This document shows, piece after piece, positions 7,632 through 16,735 of a DNA stretch of 64,000 nt; the stretch's first letter is position 1; each line of letters starts with the position of its first letter. The notes under the pieces were generated by a model. The model ran no database searches and had not been told where the DNA came from. It saw only the letters and a program-made list of their open reading frames with translations. Origin of the DNA: JACKII01 sp965222315. Lineage in GTDB: Bacteria > Pseudomonadota > Alphaproteobacteria > Bin95. The position numbers and the translations under genes are program-made. The stretch covers positions 1,488,001 to 1,552,000 of the forward strand of contig OZ244951.1 in the NCBI GenBank assembly GCA_965222315.1. Direction: 5' to 3'.

Positions 7632-8894
7632 ATGTCACCGCCCTTCGATCTCGTCCTGACCAATGCCCGCATCGTCGATCCGGTTAATCCCTATGCAATT
7701 GCCCAGGATATCGGCATTCGCGGCGGGCTTATTGTGGCGGTCGAGCCTTCCCTGTCGGACCAGCCGAGCAAACAGACCATCGATGTCTCGGGCAAGCTGA
7801 CCATTCCCGGCATGATCGACACCCACGCCCACGTCTATCAGCATGTGACGGGTCGTTTCGGCCTGCCGGCGGATGCGGTGGGCGTCTATTCCGGCGTCAC
7901 GACGCTGGTGGACCAGGGCGGCCCGAGTTGCATGACGCTCGGCGGCTACCGGCACTATGTGGCGGAGCCGTCGGCAAGCCGTTGCCTTTGCTACATCTCC
8001 TGCTATCTGGTGGGTGGGCTGGAGGGGCATCTCTATCCCGACCTGTACGGCCCGCATGGTGTGAACGTGGAGCACACCACCCGCGTCGCACAAGAAAGCC
8101 CGGACATGGTGAAGGGCATCAAGGCCCATGCCGAGATCGGCGGGGCGTCGCGCTGGGGCCTGGATGTGATCCGCCTGGGCAAGGAGATTTCGCGCGGGGC
8201 GGGGCTGCCGCTCTACATTCACCTGGGCCAGCTTTGGCCGACGGCGGAAGGCGCCAGCATCGACCCGGACGAGGTGGTGCGCGAACTGCTGCCATTGATG
8301 GAAGCAGGCGACGTGCTCGCCCATCCCTTCACCCGGCATCCCGGCGGCTTTGTGTCGAGCGAGACTGGCGAGGTGCATCCACTGGTGTGGGAGGCGCTGG
8401 ACCGGGGCGTGCATGTGGATGTGGGCCACGGCTCGCATTTCAGCTTCGACGTGGCCAAGCGAGTGCTGGATACCGGCTTGCGGCCCTTTACGCTGGGCGC
8501 AGACATGCATGGCTACAACGTCAAGTTGCCCAAGGCGGGCTCGGATGACGACCGCGCCAGCAATCCCTTCTTCGGCGTCGCCCCCTTCAGCCTCACCATC
8601 GCCATGACCGAATTATTGGCGCTTGGCATGAGCCTGGACGAGGTGGTGGCAACTGTGACTTCCAACGCCGCGAGCCTGCTGGGCTTGGCGGACGAGATCG
8701 GCACCATCCGTCCCGGCATGGCGGCGGATATCAGCGTGCTTGATGAATTGGCCGGTGAGTTCGTGCTCAAGGACAATAGCGGCAACGAGATGGTGACCGA
8801 CACGCTGCTGCAACCGCTGTTCTGCCTGCGGGCGGGTGAGCGTTACGACGCCACTTCACCGTTCGTGCCGCCGGTGGAGAGCTTGGCGGCCTAA
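7632..8894 (+). CDS. Amidohydrolase superfamily enzyme (dihydroorotase/deacetylase-like)
   Basis: This 420-residue metal-dependent hydrolase has the DTHAHVY motif (metal-binding His65 and His67), a probable carboxylated Lys in GIKAHAEIGG (about K164), later His in YIHLGQ and LAHPFTRH, and the metal-binding Asp in GADMHGYN. It ends with the usual IRPGMAADISVLD beta-sandwich segment. The fold and order match the dihydroorotase/D-aminoacylase/Atu3266-type deacetylase group of imidase or ester/amide hydrolases. The exact substrate cannot be assigned. It is transcribed divergently from the nitroreductase and stands alone, with the methyltransferase gene facing it 14 bases beyond its stop. Confidence 0.85.
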   Translation: MSPPFDLVLTNARIVDPVNPYAIAQDIGIRGGLIVAVEPSLSDQPSKQTIDVSGKLTIPGMIDTHAHVYQHVTGRFGLPADAVGVYSGVTTLVDQGGPSCMTLGGYRHYVAEPSASRCLCYISCYLVGGLEGHLYPDLYGPHGVNVEHTTRVAQESPDMVKGIKAHAEIGGASRWGLDVIRLGKEISRGAGLPLYIHLGQLWPTAEGASIDPDEVVRELLPLMEAGDVLAHPFTRHPGGFVSSETGEVHPLVWEALDRGVHVDVGHGSHFSFDVAKRVLDTGLRPFTLGADMHGYNVKLPKAGSDDDRASNPFFGVAPFSLTIAMTELLALGMSLDEVVATVTSNAASLLGLADEIGTIRPGMAADISVLDELAGEFVLKDNSGNEMVTDTLLQPLFCLRAGERYDATSPFVPPVESLAA

Positions 8895-8908
8895 AACCGG
8901 CAGCGCCG

Positions 8909-9664
8909 TCAGTCCTGCACCTTCTTTGCGATGTAGAAGCCGTAGCTGACATAGGCGGAGAAGCGTTCGTAGAGGGCGATCTCGTGCTTTTCGGCGGCAA
9001 CGATTTCTTGCGCCTCCTCCGAGTTCGCGTTCCGAGCCAGGAATTCATCGAAGCGGGCCTGCATCGGCCGGTAGTAGTTCTCCAGCCAGCAATGCACCGG
9101 CAGGGGGAAATAGCCGATGGGGGAGTAGCCGTTCGCCTCCAGCACCGCCATTTTCTCCGCTGCCGTTGCAATCTCCGGATATTCCGCGTCCCAGTGGTCC
9201 TGCAACTCGGCGGGCCGATCGTTGGTCAGCCAGGTGATTTCGGAGACGGCCAGCACGCCGCCGGGCTTCAGGAACCGCCGCCAGCTCTTCACGCCGTTTT
9301 CGAAGCCGATATTATAGATCGCGCCCTCCGACCAAATCGCATCCAACGCGCCGTCCGCGAACGGCAGCGCGTCCATGGGGTCGCTCAGCGGTTCGATCCG
9401 GTCCAACAGCCCTGCCTCGTTCGCCCCTTCCTCCAGGTCGGCAAGGAATTCCGGCAGAAAATCAACAGCGGTCACGACCGCGTCCAGTTCCTCTGCCAGT
9501 ATCAGGCTCGAAGCGCCCGTGCCGCAGCCGATATCGGCGACGCGCAGGTCCTCGCGGGCATGCAACCCGGCGAGCGTGATCGCCAGCCGCGTTTCATCAT
9601 CCCCGCCCGGCCCCTGGCGTTCGCCATGGCGATGCAGGTCGATCAGAAGGGTGAAGTCTTCCAT
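8909..9664 (-). CDS. Class I SAM-dependent methyltransferase
   Basis: A 251-residue protein with the SAM-binding motif VADIGCGTGASSLI near residue 53, motif II-like VTAVDFLPEFL, and motif III/IV region IWSEGAIYNIGFENGVKSWR followed by LKPGGVLAVSE. This is the general arrangement of UbiE/small-molecule methyltransferases. The substrate is not recognisable. The start at 9664 (MEDFTLLIDLHRHGE) has GGGGGA about 7 bases upstream; an open frame continues upstream to 9868 but looks non-coding. It is convergent with the amidohydrolase and divergent from the DUF3300 gene. Confidence 0.8.
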   Translation of the reverse strand: MEDFTLLIDLHRHGERQGPGGDDETRLAITLAGLHAREDLRVADIGCGTGASSLILAEELDAVVTAVDFLPEFLADLEEGANEAGLLDRIEPLSDPMDALPFADGALDAIWSEGAIYNIGFENGVKSWRRFLKPGGVLAVSEITWLTNDRPAELQDHWDAEYPEIATAAEKMAVLEANGYSPIGYFPLPVHCWLENYYRPMQARFDEFLARNANSEEAQEIVAAEKHEIALYERFSAYVSYGFYIAKKVQD

Positions 9665-9935
9665 GGGTTTCCCCCGTTGAAGGTCGGTGGCGGTTCCCTT
9701 GCTGGATTTTCGAGCGACGTGGCAAGAGTTTTGGTCCTTATGCCTGATCGGCTGCGGACCGTCCGGCGGCTTTCGAATGGTGATAGACCCGGCCGGTTCC
9801 GGCGTTCGCAATGGCGGCCCTGTCGTTGACTGGCGGCGCTGGCAGGCGTGGCGGCAGCGTCCGCTCATCAGTTGCAGGCTGAGTCATTTGCCCGTACCTT
9901 TGTCTCATCCTGAAAAAGCTAAGGGGAGGCGAGCG

Positions 9936-11363
9936 ATGACGAGCCTTTTGCGGCAGGTTGGACTGCTGTTTTTGTTGTCGGCGGGGGGCGCGCTAATAGG
10001 TGGGCAGCCCGCTACCGTCGCATTGGCTCAACAGTCTCCGCCGCAGGAAGGCGCTGGAGAGGAAGCGCAGGAACAGCCTGATGCCGCAGCCGAGCAAGCG
10101 GCCGCCGGCGATGAAGATTCATCGGAGGCTTCTGTTGACGACGAAGCCCTGCCGGAAGATGCCTATACAGAGGAGGAGCTGGACGACCTGGTCGCTCCGG
10201 TCGCGCTCTATCCCGATTCCCTGCTGGCGCAGGTGCTGGTAGCCGCAACATACCCCTTGGACATCGTCAAAGCGCAACGTTGGGCCGATGATAACCAGGA
10301 CATGCCCGACGACCAGCGGACAGAGGCGACCCAGAAAGAAGACTGGGATCCATCCGTTGCGGTGCTCGCGGCTGGGTTCCCGACCGTCTTGAAGAAAATG
10401 GCCGACGAGATCGACTGGACCGAGCAATTGGGTGACGCCATGCTCGTGCAGGACGGTGATGTGCTTGATGCAGTGCAGCGTCAACGCGCCCGCGCTGCTG
10501 CAGTCGGCAATCTGGAATCCAATGACGCCCAGACCGTCGAGGTTCAGGACGATGAAATTACCGTCGCACCTGCCGATCCCAATGTTGTTTACGTTCCGGT
10601 GTACGATACGCAGACCGTTTATGCGCAGCCTGCAACATCGACCACTGTCGTAGAGGAGAACGACGATAAATACTCGTCCGGTGAACTGATCGCGACCGGC
10701 ATTCTGGCGTTCGGCGCTGGCATGGTCGTCAACGAGGTCTTCAGCGACGACGATCCATACTATGGTTATTGGGGCAGGCCACCGCCGATGGGCTGGGGCG
10801 GCGGCGGTTTCCGGCCCTATCCGCCGGGCCGTGGTGGCGTTTATGTCGGTGGCGACGTGAACATCAATGTCGACAAGGACGGCCAATGGAGGCCGGACCG
10901 CCGGCAGCAAGACCGCGCCAGGAACGAGATCAAGAAGCGCAATGACAAGGTAGGGAACCGCAAGGGCTCCACCCGCAAGGTCGCTGACCGGGGGGCCGGT
11001 GGTAGCATAAATAGCGCCAAGCGCCCGGCTCAGAAAAGTCAGGCTGCGTCCCTCGAAAGCCGAATGAAGAAGCGCGATAGCGGCGGCGCGGGCAAAGGGT
11101 CAGCGGCCAAGAAACGCGACAACAATGCGTTTAAGGGAGCCAAAGGCAGTGGCACGGCCTCCAAAAGATCACTGGACCGTGGCAAGCGCAGCAGCAAGAA
11201 GGTAGCGGCCAAGTCACCGAACAGGAAGGCTGGCGCAGCGCCCAAACGCAAAACGGGCGCCGACAAGCACAAGCGCTCCAAGAATAGAGCCAGTGCCAGC
11301 AGAAACAAAAGCCGTGGCAAGGCCAAAGCGCAGCGCGGCGGCGGCCGGCGCGGACGCAATTAG
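9936..11363 (+). CDS. DUF3300 protein, exported, with a basic C-terminal tail
   Basis: This 475-residue protein has a signal peptide (about residues 1-33, ending ALAQQ) and then an acidic Glu/Asp/Ala-rich linker. The DUF3300 core runs from about residue 85 to 225, with LDDLVAPVALYPDSLLAQVL, QRWADDN and NVVYVPVYD. A hydrophobic/Gly-rich stretch follows, and the last 160 or so residues are extremely Lys/Arg/Ser/Gly-rich. The function of DUF3300 is unknown. The export signal and the opposite-charge ends suggest an envelope protein that binds nucleic acid or acidic polymers, which is inference. The ATG at 9936 has AAGGGGAGG upstream. DUF2950 follows 15 bases later, the usual partner of this family. 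Confidence 0.85.
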   Translation: MTSLLRQVGLLFLLSAGGALIGGQPATVALAQQSPPQEGAGEEAQEQPDAAAEQAAAGDEDSSEASVDDEALPEDAYTEEELDDLVAPVALYPDSLLAQVLVAATYPLDIVKAQRWADDNQDMPDDQRTEATQKEDWDPSVAVLAAGFPTVLKKMADEIDWTEQLGDAMLVQDGDVLDAVQRQRARAAAVGNLESNDAQTVEVQDDEITVAPADPNVVYVPVYDTQTVYAQPATSTTVVEENDDKYSSGELIATGILAFGAGMVVNEVFSDDDPYYGYWGRPPPMGWGGGGFRPYPPGRGGVYVGGDVNINVDKDGQWRPDRRQQDRARNEIKKRNDKVGNRKGSTRKVADRGAGGSINSAKRPAQKSQAASLESRMKKRDSGGAGKGSAAKKRDNNAFKGAKGSGTASKRSLDRGKRSSKKVAAKSPNRKAGAAPKRKTGADKHKRSKNRASASRNKSRGKAKAQRGGGRRGRN

Positions 11364-11378
11364 GGAAGGGCGAGAGCT

Positions 11379-12293
11379 ATGATCAAATGGACTATTTCGA
11401 CCCTTTTAGTGGTGGGTCTGCCCTTCGCGTCGGCAATGGCGGAACCGTCGAAGTATCCGACTCCGGATGCCGCGGTAACAGCCGTCATTCAGGGGCTTGA
11501 GGCAGCGGACAAAGCAGCGGTCCTTGAGGTTTTCGGACCCGAAGCGGAAGACATTCTGCTGACCGGCGAGAAGGCCCGCGACCGGGAGGTTTGGGGCGAG
11601 TTTCTGGAAGCCTACAAGACGCTGAACCGGGTTGCGGTCGATACCAGCGGCGACCTGGCGACGCTTTATGTTGGGGAGGGCCAGTGGCCTTTTCCGATCC
11701 GGCTGGAAAAGCAGGACGATGGCACATGGGCCTTCAATCCAGAGGCCGCGCGCGAAGAAATCCGCCTGCGCCGCATCGGCCAGAATGAAATCGATGTGAC
11801 GGACCTGATGCTCGCCTATGTGGATATTCAGTCTGAGTACAGGCAGACCGACCACGACGATGATGGCGTGATGGAGTTCGCCTCCCGGATCATCAGCACG
11901 CCGGGCGAGCGCGATGGCCTGTATTGGCCGGCGGACGAAGGTGAAGAGGCCAGCCCCATCGGCGCGTTCATGGCATCGGCGACGGCGGCGGGATACAAGT
12001 TTGATGGGGCGGAATACGAGCCGGAGCCCTATCTGGGCTATTTCTACAAGATCCTGACCAAACAGGGGCCGAGTGCGCCTGGCGGTGAACTCAGCTACAT
12101 CATCAACAGCCAGATGGTGGCGGGGCACGCCCTGCTGGCCTATCCGGCCAAGTATGACGAGACCGGCGTTATCAGCTTCCTGATTGGCGAGAGCGGGGTG
12201 CTCTATGAAGCCGACTTGGGGCCGGACACGGTAGCGATCGCCGACAAGATCGATGCCTTCGACCCGGACGACCGCTGGTATGTGCTCGAATAG
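11379..12293 (+). CDS. DUF2950 protein, exported
   Basis: A 304-residue protein with a signal peptide (about 1-21, ending AMAEP) and a DUF2950 body. Recognisable pieces are the early YPTPDAAVTAVIQGLEAAD, the central YVDIQSEY..TDHDDDGVMEFASRIISTPGERDGLYW (split here) and the late GYFYKILTKQGPSAPGG and YPAKYDETGVISFLI. Function unknown; these proteins are predicted to be periplasmic and are usually encoded directly after DUF3300 proteins, as here (15-base gap). The two very likely work together in the envelope. Confidence 0.85.
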   Translation: MIKWTISTLLVVGLPFASAMAEPSKYPTPDAAVTAVIQGLEAADKAAVLEVFGPEAEDILLTGEKARDREVWGEFLEAYKTLNRVAVDTSGDLATLYVGEGQWPFPIRLEKQDDGTWAFNPEAAREEIRLRRIGQNEIDVTDLMLAYVDIQSEYRQTDHDDDGVMEFASRIISTPGERDGLYWPADEGEEASPIGAFMASATAAGYKFDGAEYEPEPYLGYFYKILTKQGPSAPGGELSYIINSQMVAGHALLAYPAKYDETGVISFLIGESGVLYEADLGPDTVAIADKIDAFDPDDRWYVLE

Positions 12294-12299
12294 TGGCGT

Positions 12300-13076
12300 C
12301 TAGGCGGGATGGTGCTGGGTCAGGAAGCCCAACACCGCCTCGTTGAAGGCACTGGGCGTTTCGAAATAGGGCGAGTGCCCGGCAGCAGGCAATTGCTGGA
12401 ACTGCGCGTTGCCGATCAGCCCTGAAATCTCCTTGATCGCTGCTGGCGGGAAGATGGTGTCGTTGTCGCTGGTGATCAGCAGCACCGGCAGCATCAGATC
12501 TGCCAATTCCTCGGCTGTTGTAGAGGCGGGGCTTTGCGAGTGCAGGTCGTCGGTCAGTTGCACGTTCAGGCTGCCAATATGCCGGTAGAGGTAGGCCAGT
12601 TCCGGCTGCCGCGCCGGAAAGTCCGCAGCGACGGCGCTGGTCGCAATGCCGTGCTCGGCGAATGCCTGCCTTGCCATGGCGATCGCCATGTCAGCCGCCG
12701 GGGTTGAGACGCCTCCGGTGGTGTTGGAGAGCACCAAGGCCGCAACTCGCTCCGGCCGCTCGACAGCCAGCCTGAGGCCGGTCCAGCCGCCCATGGACTG
12801 GCAGACTATTGCCGCCTTCTCCACGCCTGCCGCATCCAACACCGCCGCCAGATCGTCGGCGAAGTAGGCGCGGTCGAAATGGGCTGGCGGGCAATAGGAG
12901 CGGCCAAAGCAGCGATGGTCGAACGAAATGACCCGGTAGCCTGCCGCAAGGAAAGCCGGGACCTGCTGAAACCAGCTTGCCGCGTTGCCGCCCCGGCCAT
13001 GGGCCAGCACGACCGCAGGCCCTTCGCCCAGGCTCTCATAGAATATTTGGCAGTGGTGCGACGGTGCGAATGGCAT
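12300..13076 (-). CDS. Alpha/beta hydrolase
   Basis: This 258-residue protein has the alpha/beta-hydrolase layout: oxyanion segment LAHGRGGNAASW near residue 24, RVISFDHRCFGRS near 48, nucleophile elbow CQSMGG (Ser about 94), Asp in LLITSDNDTIFP and His in PAAGHSPYFETP. The sequence is closest in style to lactonases, esterases and 3-oxoadipate enol-lactonase-like enzymes; the substrate is unknown. It is convergent with the DUF2950 gene (6-base gap) and divergent from the DUF169 gene, with only 66 bases between the two starts. Confidence 0.85.
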   Translation of the reverse strand: MPFAPSHHCQIFYESLGEGPAVVLAHGRGGNAASWFQQVPAFLAAGYRVISFDHRCFGRSYCPPAHFDRAYFADDLAAVLDAAGVEKAAIVCQSMGGWTGLRLAVERPERVAALVLSNTTGGVSTPAADMAIAMARQAFAEHGIATSAVAADFPARQPELAYLYRHIGSLNVQLTDDLHSQSPASTTAEELADLMLPVLLITSDNDTIFPPAAIKEISGLIGNAQFQQLPAAGHSPYFETPSAFNEAVLGFLTQHHPA

Positions 13077-13142
13077 TGAGGGCTTCCTTCCAGCGTGGCC
13101 TGCATGGCATCCTTCCTGAAATCACCAACGGAGGAAAGTCAA

Positions 13143-13973
13143 ATGCCCGGTGCTACCGTCGACGCCCACGGCGAACCTATCCCAGAAGAATATCAGGTCG
13201 GTGCGGAAGAACTCGCCAACCTCTCGGTCAAGCTGATCGAGCATCTGAAAATCCGCACCATGCCCATCGGCATGAAACGCTTCAAAAGCCAGGAAGAGTT
13301 CGAGGGCGTGCGGGGCCTGCGCCGTCCGAAGGCAGGGCGGTTCTATACCACCTGCCAGTTGGTGACGCAGGCGCGGGTCGCGGGCTTTACCATGGGTATT
13401 GCCGCCGACAATGTCCGCCCCGGCGGCAATTGCGGCGGCGTCATGGGGCTGGATGTGCCGGACGAAGGCTGCCTCTCCGGCGAGCACATGGACGGCGTCT
13501 GGTTCGAAAACCGCGAAGCTGCAAAGAGCCATCAGGACACGATGCCCCGCGCGCCGTATGACGACGGTGCTTGGGTCGGCACCGTGGTCTCGCCGTTGCG
13601 CTCCGGCCGTCTCGACCCGCCGGATATCGTGCTGTTCTATGCAACGCCAGGACAGACGATTCTGTTCGTCAACGGCCTGCAGTGGAAGCGCTACCGCCGC
13701 TTCGACATGACCATTACAGGTGAGAGCGCCTGCGCTGATAGCTGGGGCCGGGCGCTGCTGACCAACGACACCTCGATCAGCGTGCCGTGCTTCGCCGAGC
13801 GCCGCTATGGCGGTGTTGCCGATGACGAGATGTTGCTCGCCATGCCGCCCCACGAGTTCGCCCGTGGCGTCGAGGGCCTCGCAGGGCTCAGCAAGGTGGG
13901 CTTGCGCTACCCCATCATGCCGTGGGGCCCGCAGGCCGATCCGGCGGAGGGGATGGCAAAGAGCTACGGATAG
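13143..13973 (+). CDS. DUF169 family protein
   Basis: This 276-residue protein belongs to the DUF169 family (COG2043). The recognisable parts are the N-terminal ELANLSVKLIEHLKIRT, the TCQLVTQARV segment, the Cys/Gly-rich NVRPGGNCGGVMGLDVPD.GCLSG block near residues 96-120 and the ESACADSWG segment near residue 200. Family function is unknown and no catalytic motif stands out, although the conserved Cys residues could hold a metal or cofactor. GGAGG lies 9 bases upstream of the ATG at 13143, so the earlier in-frame codon at 13095 was not used. Confidence 0.8.
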   Translation: MPGATVDAHGEPIPEEYQVGAEELANLSVKLIEHLKIRTMPIGMKRFKSQEEFEGVRGLRRPKAGRFYTTCQLVTQARVAGFTMGIAADNVRPGGNCGGVMGLDVPDEGCLSGEHMDGVWFENREAAKSHQDTMPRAPYDDGAWVGTVVSPLRSGRLDPPDIVLFYATPGQTILFVNGLQWKRYRRFDMTITGESACADSWGRALLTNDTSISVPCFAERRYGGVADDEMLLAMPPHEFARGVEGLAGLSKVGLRYPIMPWGPQADPAEGMAKSYG

Positions 13974-14068
13974 ACGGCGGCGCTGCTCTCCGTGAAATAG
14001 GGCAGGGCAGGGGGAGTGACGGGGCAAGATGCCAGCTTCTCCCGCCAGTCCTGTCCGCAGGCCGAGTG

Positions 14069-14464
14069 CTACTGCTGGCCGGTGGTGCCTTCCGCGGGCG
14101 TGATCATGCCGAACATGCCGCCGGAAGGGTCGGCGGCCAAGGCGATGCGTCCGACGCCTGACACGTCGAACGGTTCCTGGAGGATGGAGCCGCTGTTTGC
14201 CTTCACCGTCTTGCACGTGGCATCCACGTCATCCACGGCAAAGTAGACCATCCAATGCTGGGGAAAGCCGTCAAACGGCGGGCCATCCATCTTGAAGATA
14301 CCGCCGGCCGGGCCCTTGGAGTGCAGGCAAATATTATACATGTTGCCATCGCCCATATCCATTTCCTCGAACGTCCAGCCAATGACCGAACCGTAAAAGG
14401 CCTTGGACCCGGCGACATCACGTGTGCCCAACTCGTTCCACCAGACCTTGCCCTGATTGCTCAT
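14069..14464 (-). CDS. VOC family (glyoxalase/bleomycin resistance fold) protein
   Basis: This 131-residue protein has paired beta-alpha-beta-beta-beta halves. It begins GKVWWNELGTRDVAGSKAFY, continues with IGWTFEEMDMG, and has WMVYFAVDDVDAT and AADPSGGMFGMI in the second half. This matches small VOC proteins annotated as lyase/dioxygenase-like. Function is unknown and the metal-ligand set is not obviously complete. It is convergent with the DUF169 gene and has a 346-base region upstream shared with the DUF924 gene. Confidence 0.8.
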   Translation of the reverse strand: MSNQGKVWWNELGTRDVAGSKAFYGSVIGWTFEEMDMGDGNMYNICLHSKGPAGGIFKMDGPPFDGFPQHWMVYFAVDDVDATCKTVKANSGSILQEPFDVSGVGRIALAADPSGGMFGMITPAEGTTGQQ

Positions 14465-14810
14465 GCGTATGTTCCTTCCGTTCGCGATTGGTATCGATGA
14501 CCGGAATGTTCCACCGAGGCCCGGTTGCGTTCAATCGGAACGAATCCCCACGAAAGCCGTCATTCTGGTGGCAGGCTTGGCTTACCGTATTTTTTGCTGA
14601 GACCTTTCAAGGGAATAGGCGGGAACGGATGGGCCCATTCCGGGGCTGGCGCACGCAAACATTTTGACGTGGATCGGGACGGGCGCGGCATGCGCCGCCG
14701 CTGACCGGAAAAATGCAGCGCGCGGGTTGCCGTTCACGCGGCAAAGCCTTACTTCCTAGCCTCCTGATGACCGACGCATTGCCCATTTTCCTTCAATCGG
14801 AGCTTATACC
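14465..14810. other. Divergent gene-free region between VOC and DUF924 genes
   Basis: A 346-base stretch must contain promoters for both neighbours. I see a perfect 10-base palindrome ATGGGCCCAT at 14629-14638 but no convincing promoter pair, RNA gene or open frame with a ribosome-binding site. Confidence 0.4.
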
Positions 14811-15395
14811 ATGAATGATTCCGTACCGCCGTTTTCGGCGCGGGAAGTCCTGGACTTCTGGTTTGGCTCCAAGGACGCCCCTGACTATGGCGAACCGCGC
14901 GCCGCGTGGTTCAAGAAGGACGAAGCGTTCGACGCAGAAATCAGGCGCCGCTTCGGCGGCCTGCATGCCGCCACTGCCCTCGGCATGCTCGACTATTTCT
15001 GGAAGGACAATCCGGAAGGCAATCTGGCGTTGGTGATCTCGCTGGACCAATTCTCGCGCCAGCTCTACCGGGGCGAGGCCAAGGCGTTCGCCCAGGACCA
15101 GCATGCGCTGAAAATGGCGAAACTCGCAATCGAGAACGGCTTTGACCGGGACGCACCGGCATCGCTCCGCTTGTTCTGGTACCTGCCGTTCGAGCATAGC
15201 GAGAACCTGGAAGACCAGGACCGCGCCATCGAATTGATCAAGCCCCTGGGCAATGCCGAGTGGACCCGCTATGCGGAGGAACATCGTGCCGTGATCGCGC
15301 GCTTCGGCCGCTTTCCGCACCGCAACGCGGCACTTGGCCGGGAAAGCACGCCGGAAGAGGAAGCCTATCTGGCGGAGCCCGGCAGCGGTTTCTAA
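14811..15395 (+). CDS. DUF924 family protein
   Basis: A 194-residue protein with the DUF924 signature: VLDFWFG at the start, WFKKDEAFDAEIRRRFG, LALVISLDQFSRQLYRG near residue 70, RLFWYLPFEHSE near 120 and FGRFPHRNAALGR near 165. The family is predicted to form an all-helical, TPR-like fold and its biochemical role is not established. It stands alone and is convergent with proV; a hairpin spanning the proV stop (15436-15459) may terminate it. Confidence 0.85.
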   Translation: MNDSVPPFSAREVLDFWFGSKDAPDYGEPRAAWFKKDEAFDAEIRRRFGGLHAATALGMLDYFWKDNPEGNLALVISLDQFSRQLYRGEAKAFAQDQHALKMAKLAIENGFDRDAPASLRLFWYLPFEHSENLEDQDRAIELIKPLGNAEWTRYAEEHRAVIARFGRFPHRNAALGRESTPEEEAYLAEPGSGF

Positions 15396-15435
15396 GGCCT
15401 GCCCCGGTTCCCTGCCAGTATACATTCCAGCGGTG

Positions 15436-15459
15436 AAGCGGCGGCTTAGGCCGCCGTTT
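15436..15459 (+). terminator. Possible terminator between DUF924 and proV genes
   Basis: AAGCGGCGGC pairs with GCCGCCGTTT around a TTAG loop (10 bp with one G-T pair), ending in TTT on the plus strand. It overlaps the proV stop codon. It could end the DUF924 transcript, but the U-run is very short. Confidence 0.4.
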
Positions 15460-16654
15460 CAGTGTCCGTGTCCTCACGGTGTTCCGTCAGCACGCGGATC
15501 AGTTGTTGCTTGGAGATGACGCCCTGGAACTTGCCGTCATCATCCACGACCGCGACCGGCGCATCTGAGCCCAGAATGGTCGGCAGTGCTTCCTCCAGCA
15601 CTGTGCTGGAGGAGATAGACTGGGTCGCATCGGCCACATCAAAGAGGGTGCGTTTACCACGGCCGTCCGCCTTGGCAGCAGCCGCCAACTCCTCCTCCGT
15701 CACGACACCTTGGAACTGGTCACCGTCGAACACATAGCCATATTGGGCCTTCTTGCCCCGCATCTCGTTAAGGGCGGTGTCGATGTTCTCGGTGGTCAGG
15801 CGCAGGCGCGGCGGGCGCATGACCACGTCGACGGAGAGCACCCGCGCCCGGTTCACGTCGCGCACGAATGCGGCCACGTAGTCATCGGCCGGACTGAGCA
15901 GAATATCTTCCGGATTGCCGACCTGGCTGAGTCGGCCGTCCTTCAGAATAGCGATCTTGTCGCCCAGCTTCAGCGCCTCGTCCAGATCGTGGGTGATAAA
16001 GACGATGGTCTTGTTCAGCTTCTCCTGTAACGCGATCAGCTGGTCCTGCATCTCGGAGCGGATCAGCGGATCGAGCGCGCTGAATGCCTCGTCCATCAGC
16101 AGGATTTCCGGGTCGCCGCAAAGCGCTCGGGCGAGGCCGACGCGCTGTTGCATCCCGCCCGACAGTTGTGCCGGGAAGGAGTTCTCATAGCCGGCAAGGC
16201 CAACCGTTTCGATCCATTCAGCCGCTTTTTCGCCGCGCTGGCGCTTGCCGACACCCTGCATCTCCAGGCCGTAGCCCACATTGTCGATCACCGTGCGGTG
16301 GGGGAAGAGGGCAAAGCGCTGGAAGACCATGCCCATTTTGGTGCGGCGGAACTCGCGCAGTTCCGTGTCGTTCATTCCGATCACATCCTGTCCATCGACC
16401 AGGATGCGCCCGGCAGTGGGCTCGATCAATCGGTTGAGGTGGCGGATCAGTGTGGACTTGCCGGAGCCGGAAAGCCCCATCACGACGAAGGTCTTGCTCT
16501 CCTCCATCGAGAGGCTGATGTCGTGCAGGCCGACAGTATGGCCGGTGTCGGCAAGGATCTGATCCTTGCCTTCCCCCGCCTGGGCCCGTGGCAGCACCGA
16601 CTGCGGATCTTCGCCGAATATCTTGTAGACGTTTTCAATTTCGATCTTCGCCAT
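15446..16654 (-). CDS. proV: Glycine betaine/proline betaine ABC transporter ATP-binding protein
   Basis: This 402-residue ATPase has the Walker A motif GLSGSGKST near residue 59, Q-loop region MVFQRFALFPHRTV, signature LSGGMQQRVGLARAL, Walker B EILLMDEAFSALDP and the switch His in FITHDLDEAL. Two C-terminal CBS domains follow (about residues 275-390), as in ProV/OpuAA, where they sense ionic strength. MGMVFQRFALFPHRTV and the DPLIR segment are typical of the betaine subgroup. It is the third gene of proX-proW-proV. Paralogues for choline have the same design, so the exact quaternary amine is uncertain. An exact tandem duplication lies in the spacer to proW. Confidence 0.9.
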   Translation of the reverse strand: MAKIEIENVYKIFGEDPQSVLPRAQAGEGKDQILADTGHTVGLHDISLSMEESKTFVVMGLSGSGKSTLIRHLNRLIEPTAGRILVDGQDVIGMNDTELREFRRTKMGMVFQRFALFPHRTVIDNVGYGLEMQGVGKRQRGEKAAEWIETVGLAGYENSFPAQLSGGMQQRVGLARALCGDPEILLMDEAFSALDPLIRSEMQDQLIALQEKLNKTIVFITHDLDEALKLGDKIAILKDGRLSQVGNPEDILLSPADDYVAAFVRDVNRARVLSVDVVMRPPRLRLTTENIDTALNEMRGKKAQYGYVFDGDQFQGVVTEEELAAAAKADGRGKRTLFDVADATQSISSSTVLEEALPTILGSDAPVAVVDDDGKFQGVISKQQLIRVLTEHREDTDTETAA

Positions 16655-16683
16655 GGCGTATTTGTCTCTTCAATCTATCTGGC

Positions 16684-16735
16684 ATCGGGTCCGGTGACGG
16701 TCGGGCATCATCGGGTCCGGTGACGGTCGGGCATC
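16684..16735. repeat. Exact tandem duplication of 26 bp in the proW-proV spacer
   Basis: Bases 16684-16709 are repeated identically at 16710-16735; the unit begins ATCGGGTCCGGTGACGGTC. The second copy runs into the proW stop codon (TGA, 16736-16734). The copies are perfect, so the duplication is recent or maintained. It lengthens the spacer between the permease stop and the ATPase start. Confidence 0.95.

Noticed and set aside
14629..14638. Palindrome ATGGGCCCAT as an operator
   Set aside because: A single 10-base GC-rich palindrome is expected by chance in 64 kb of this composition and has no second copy nearby.
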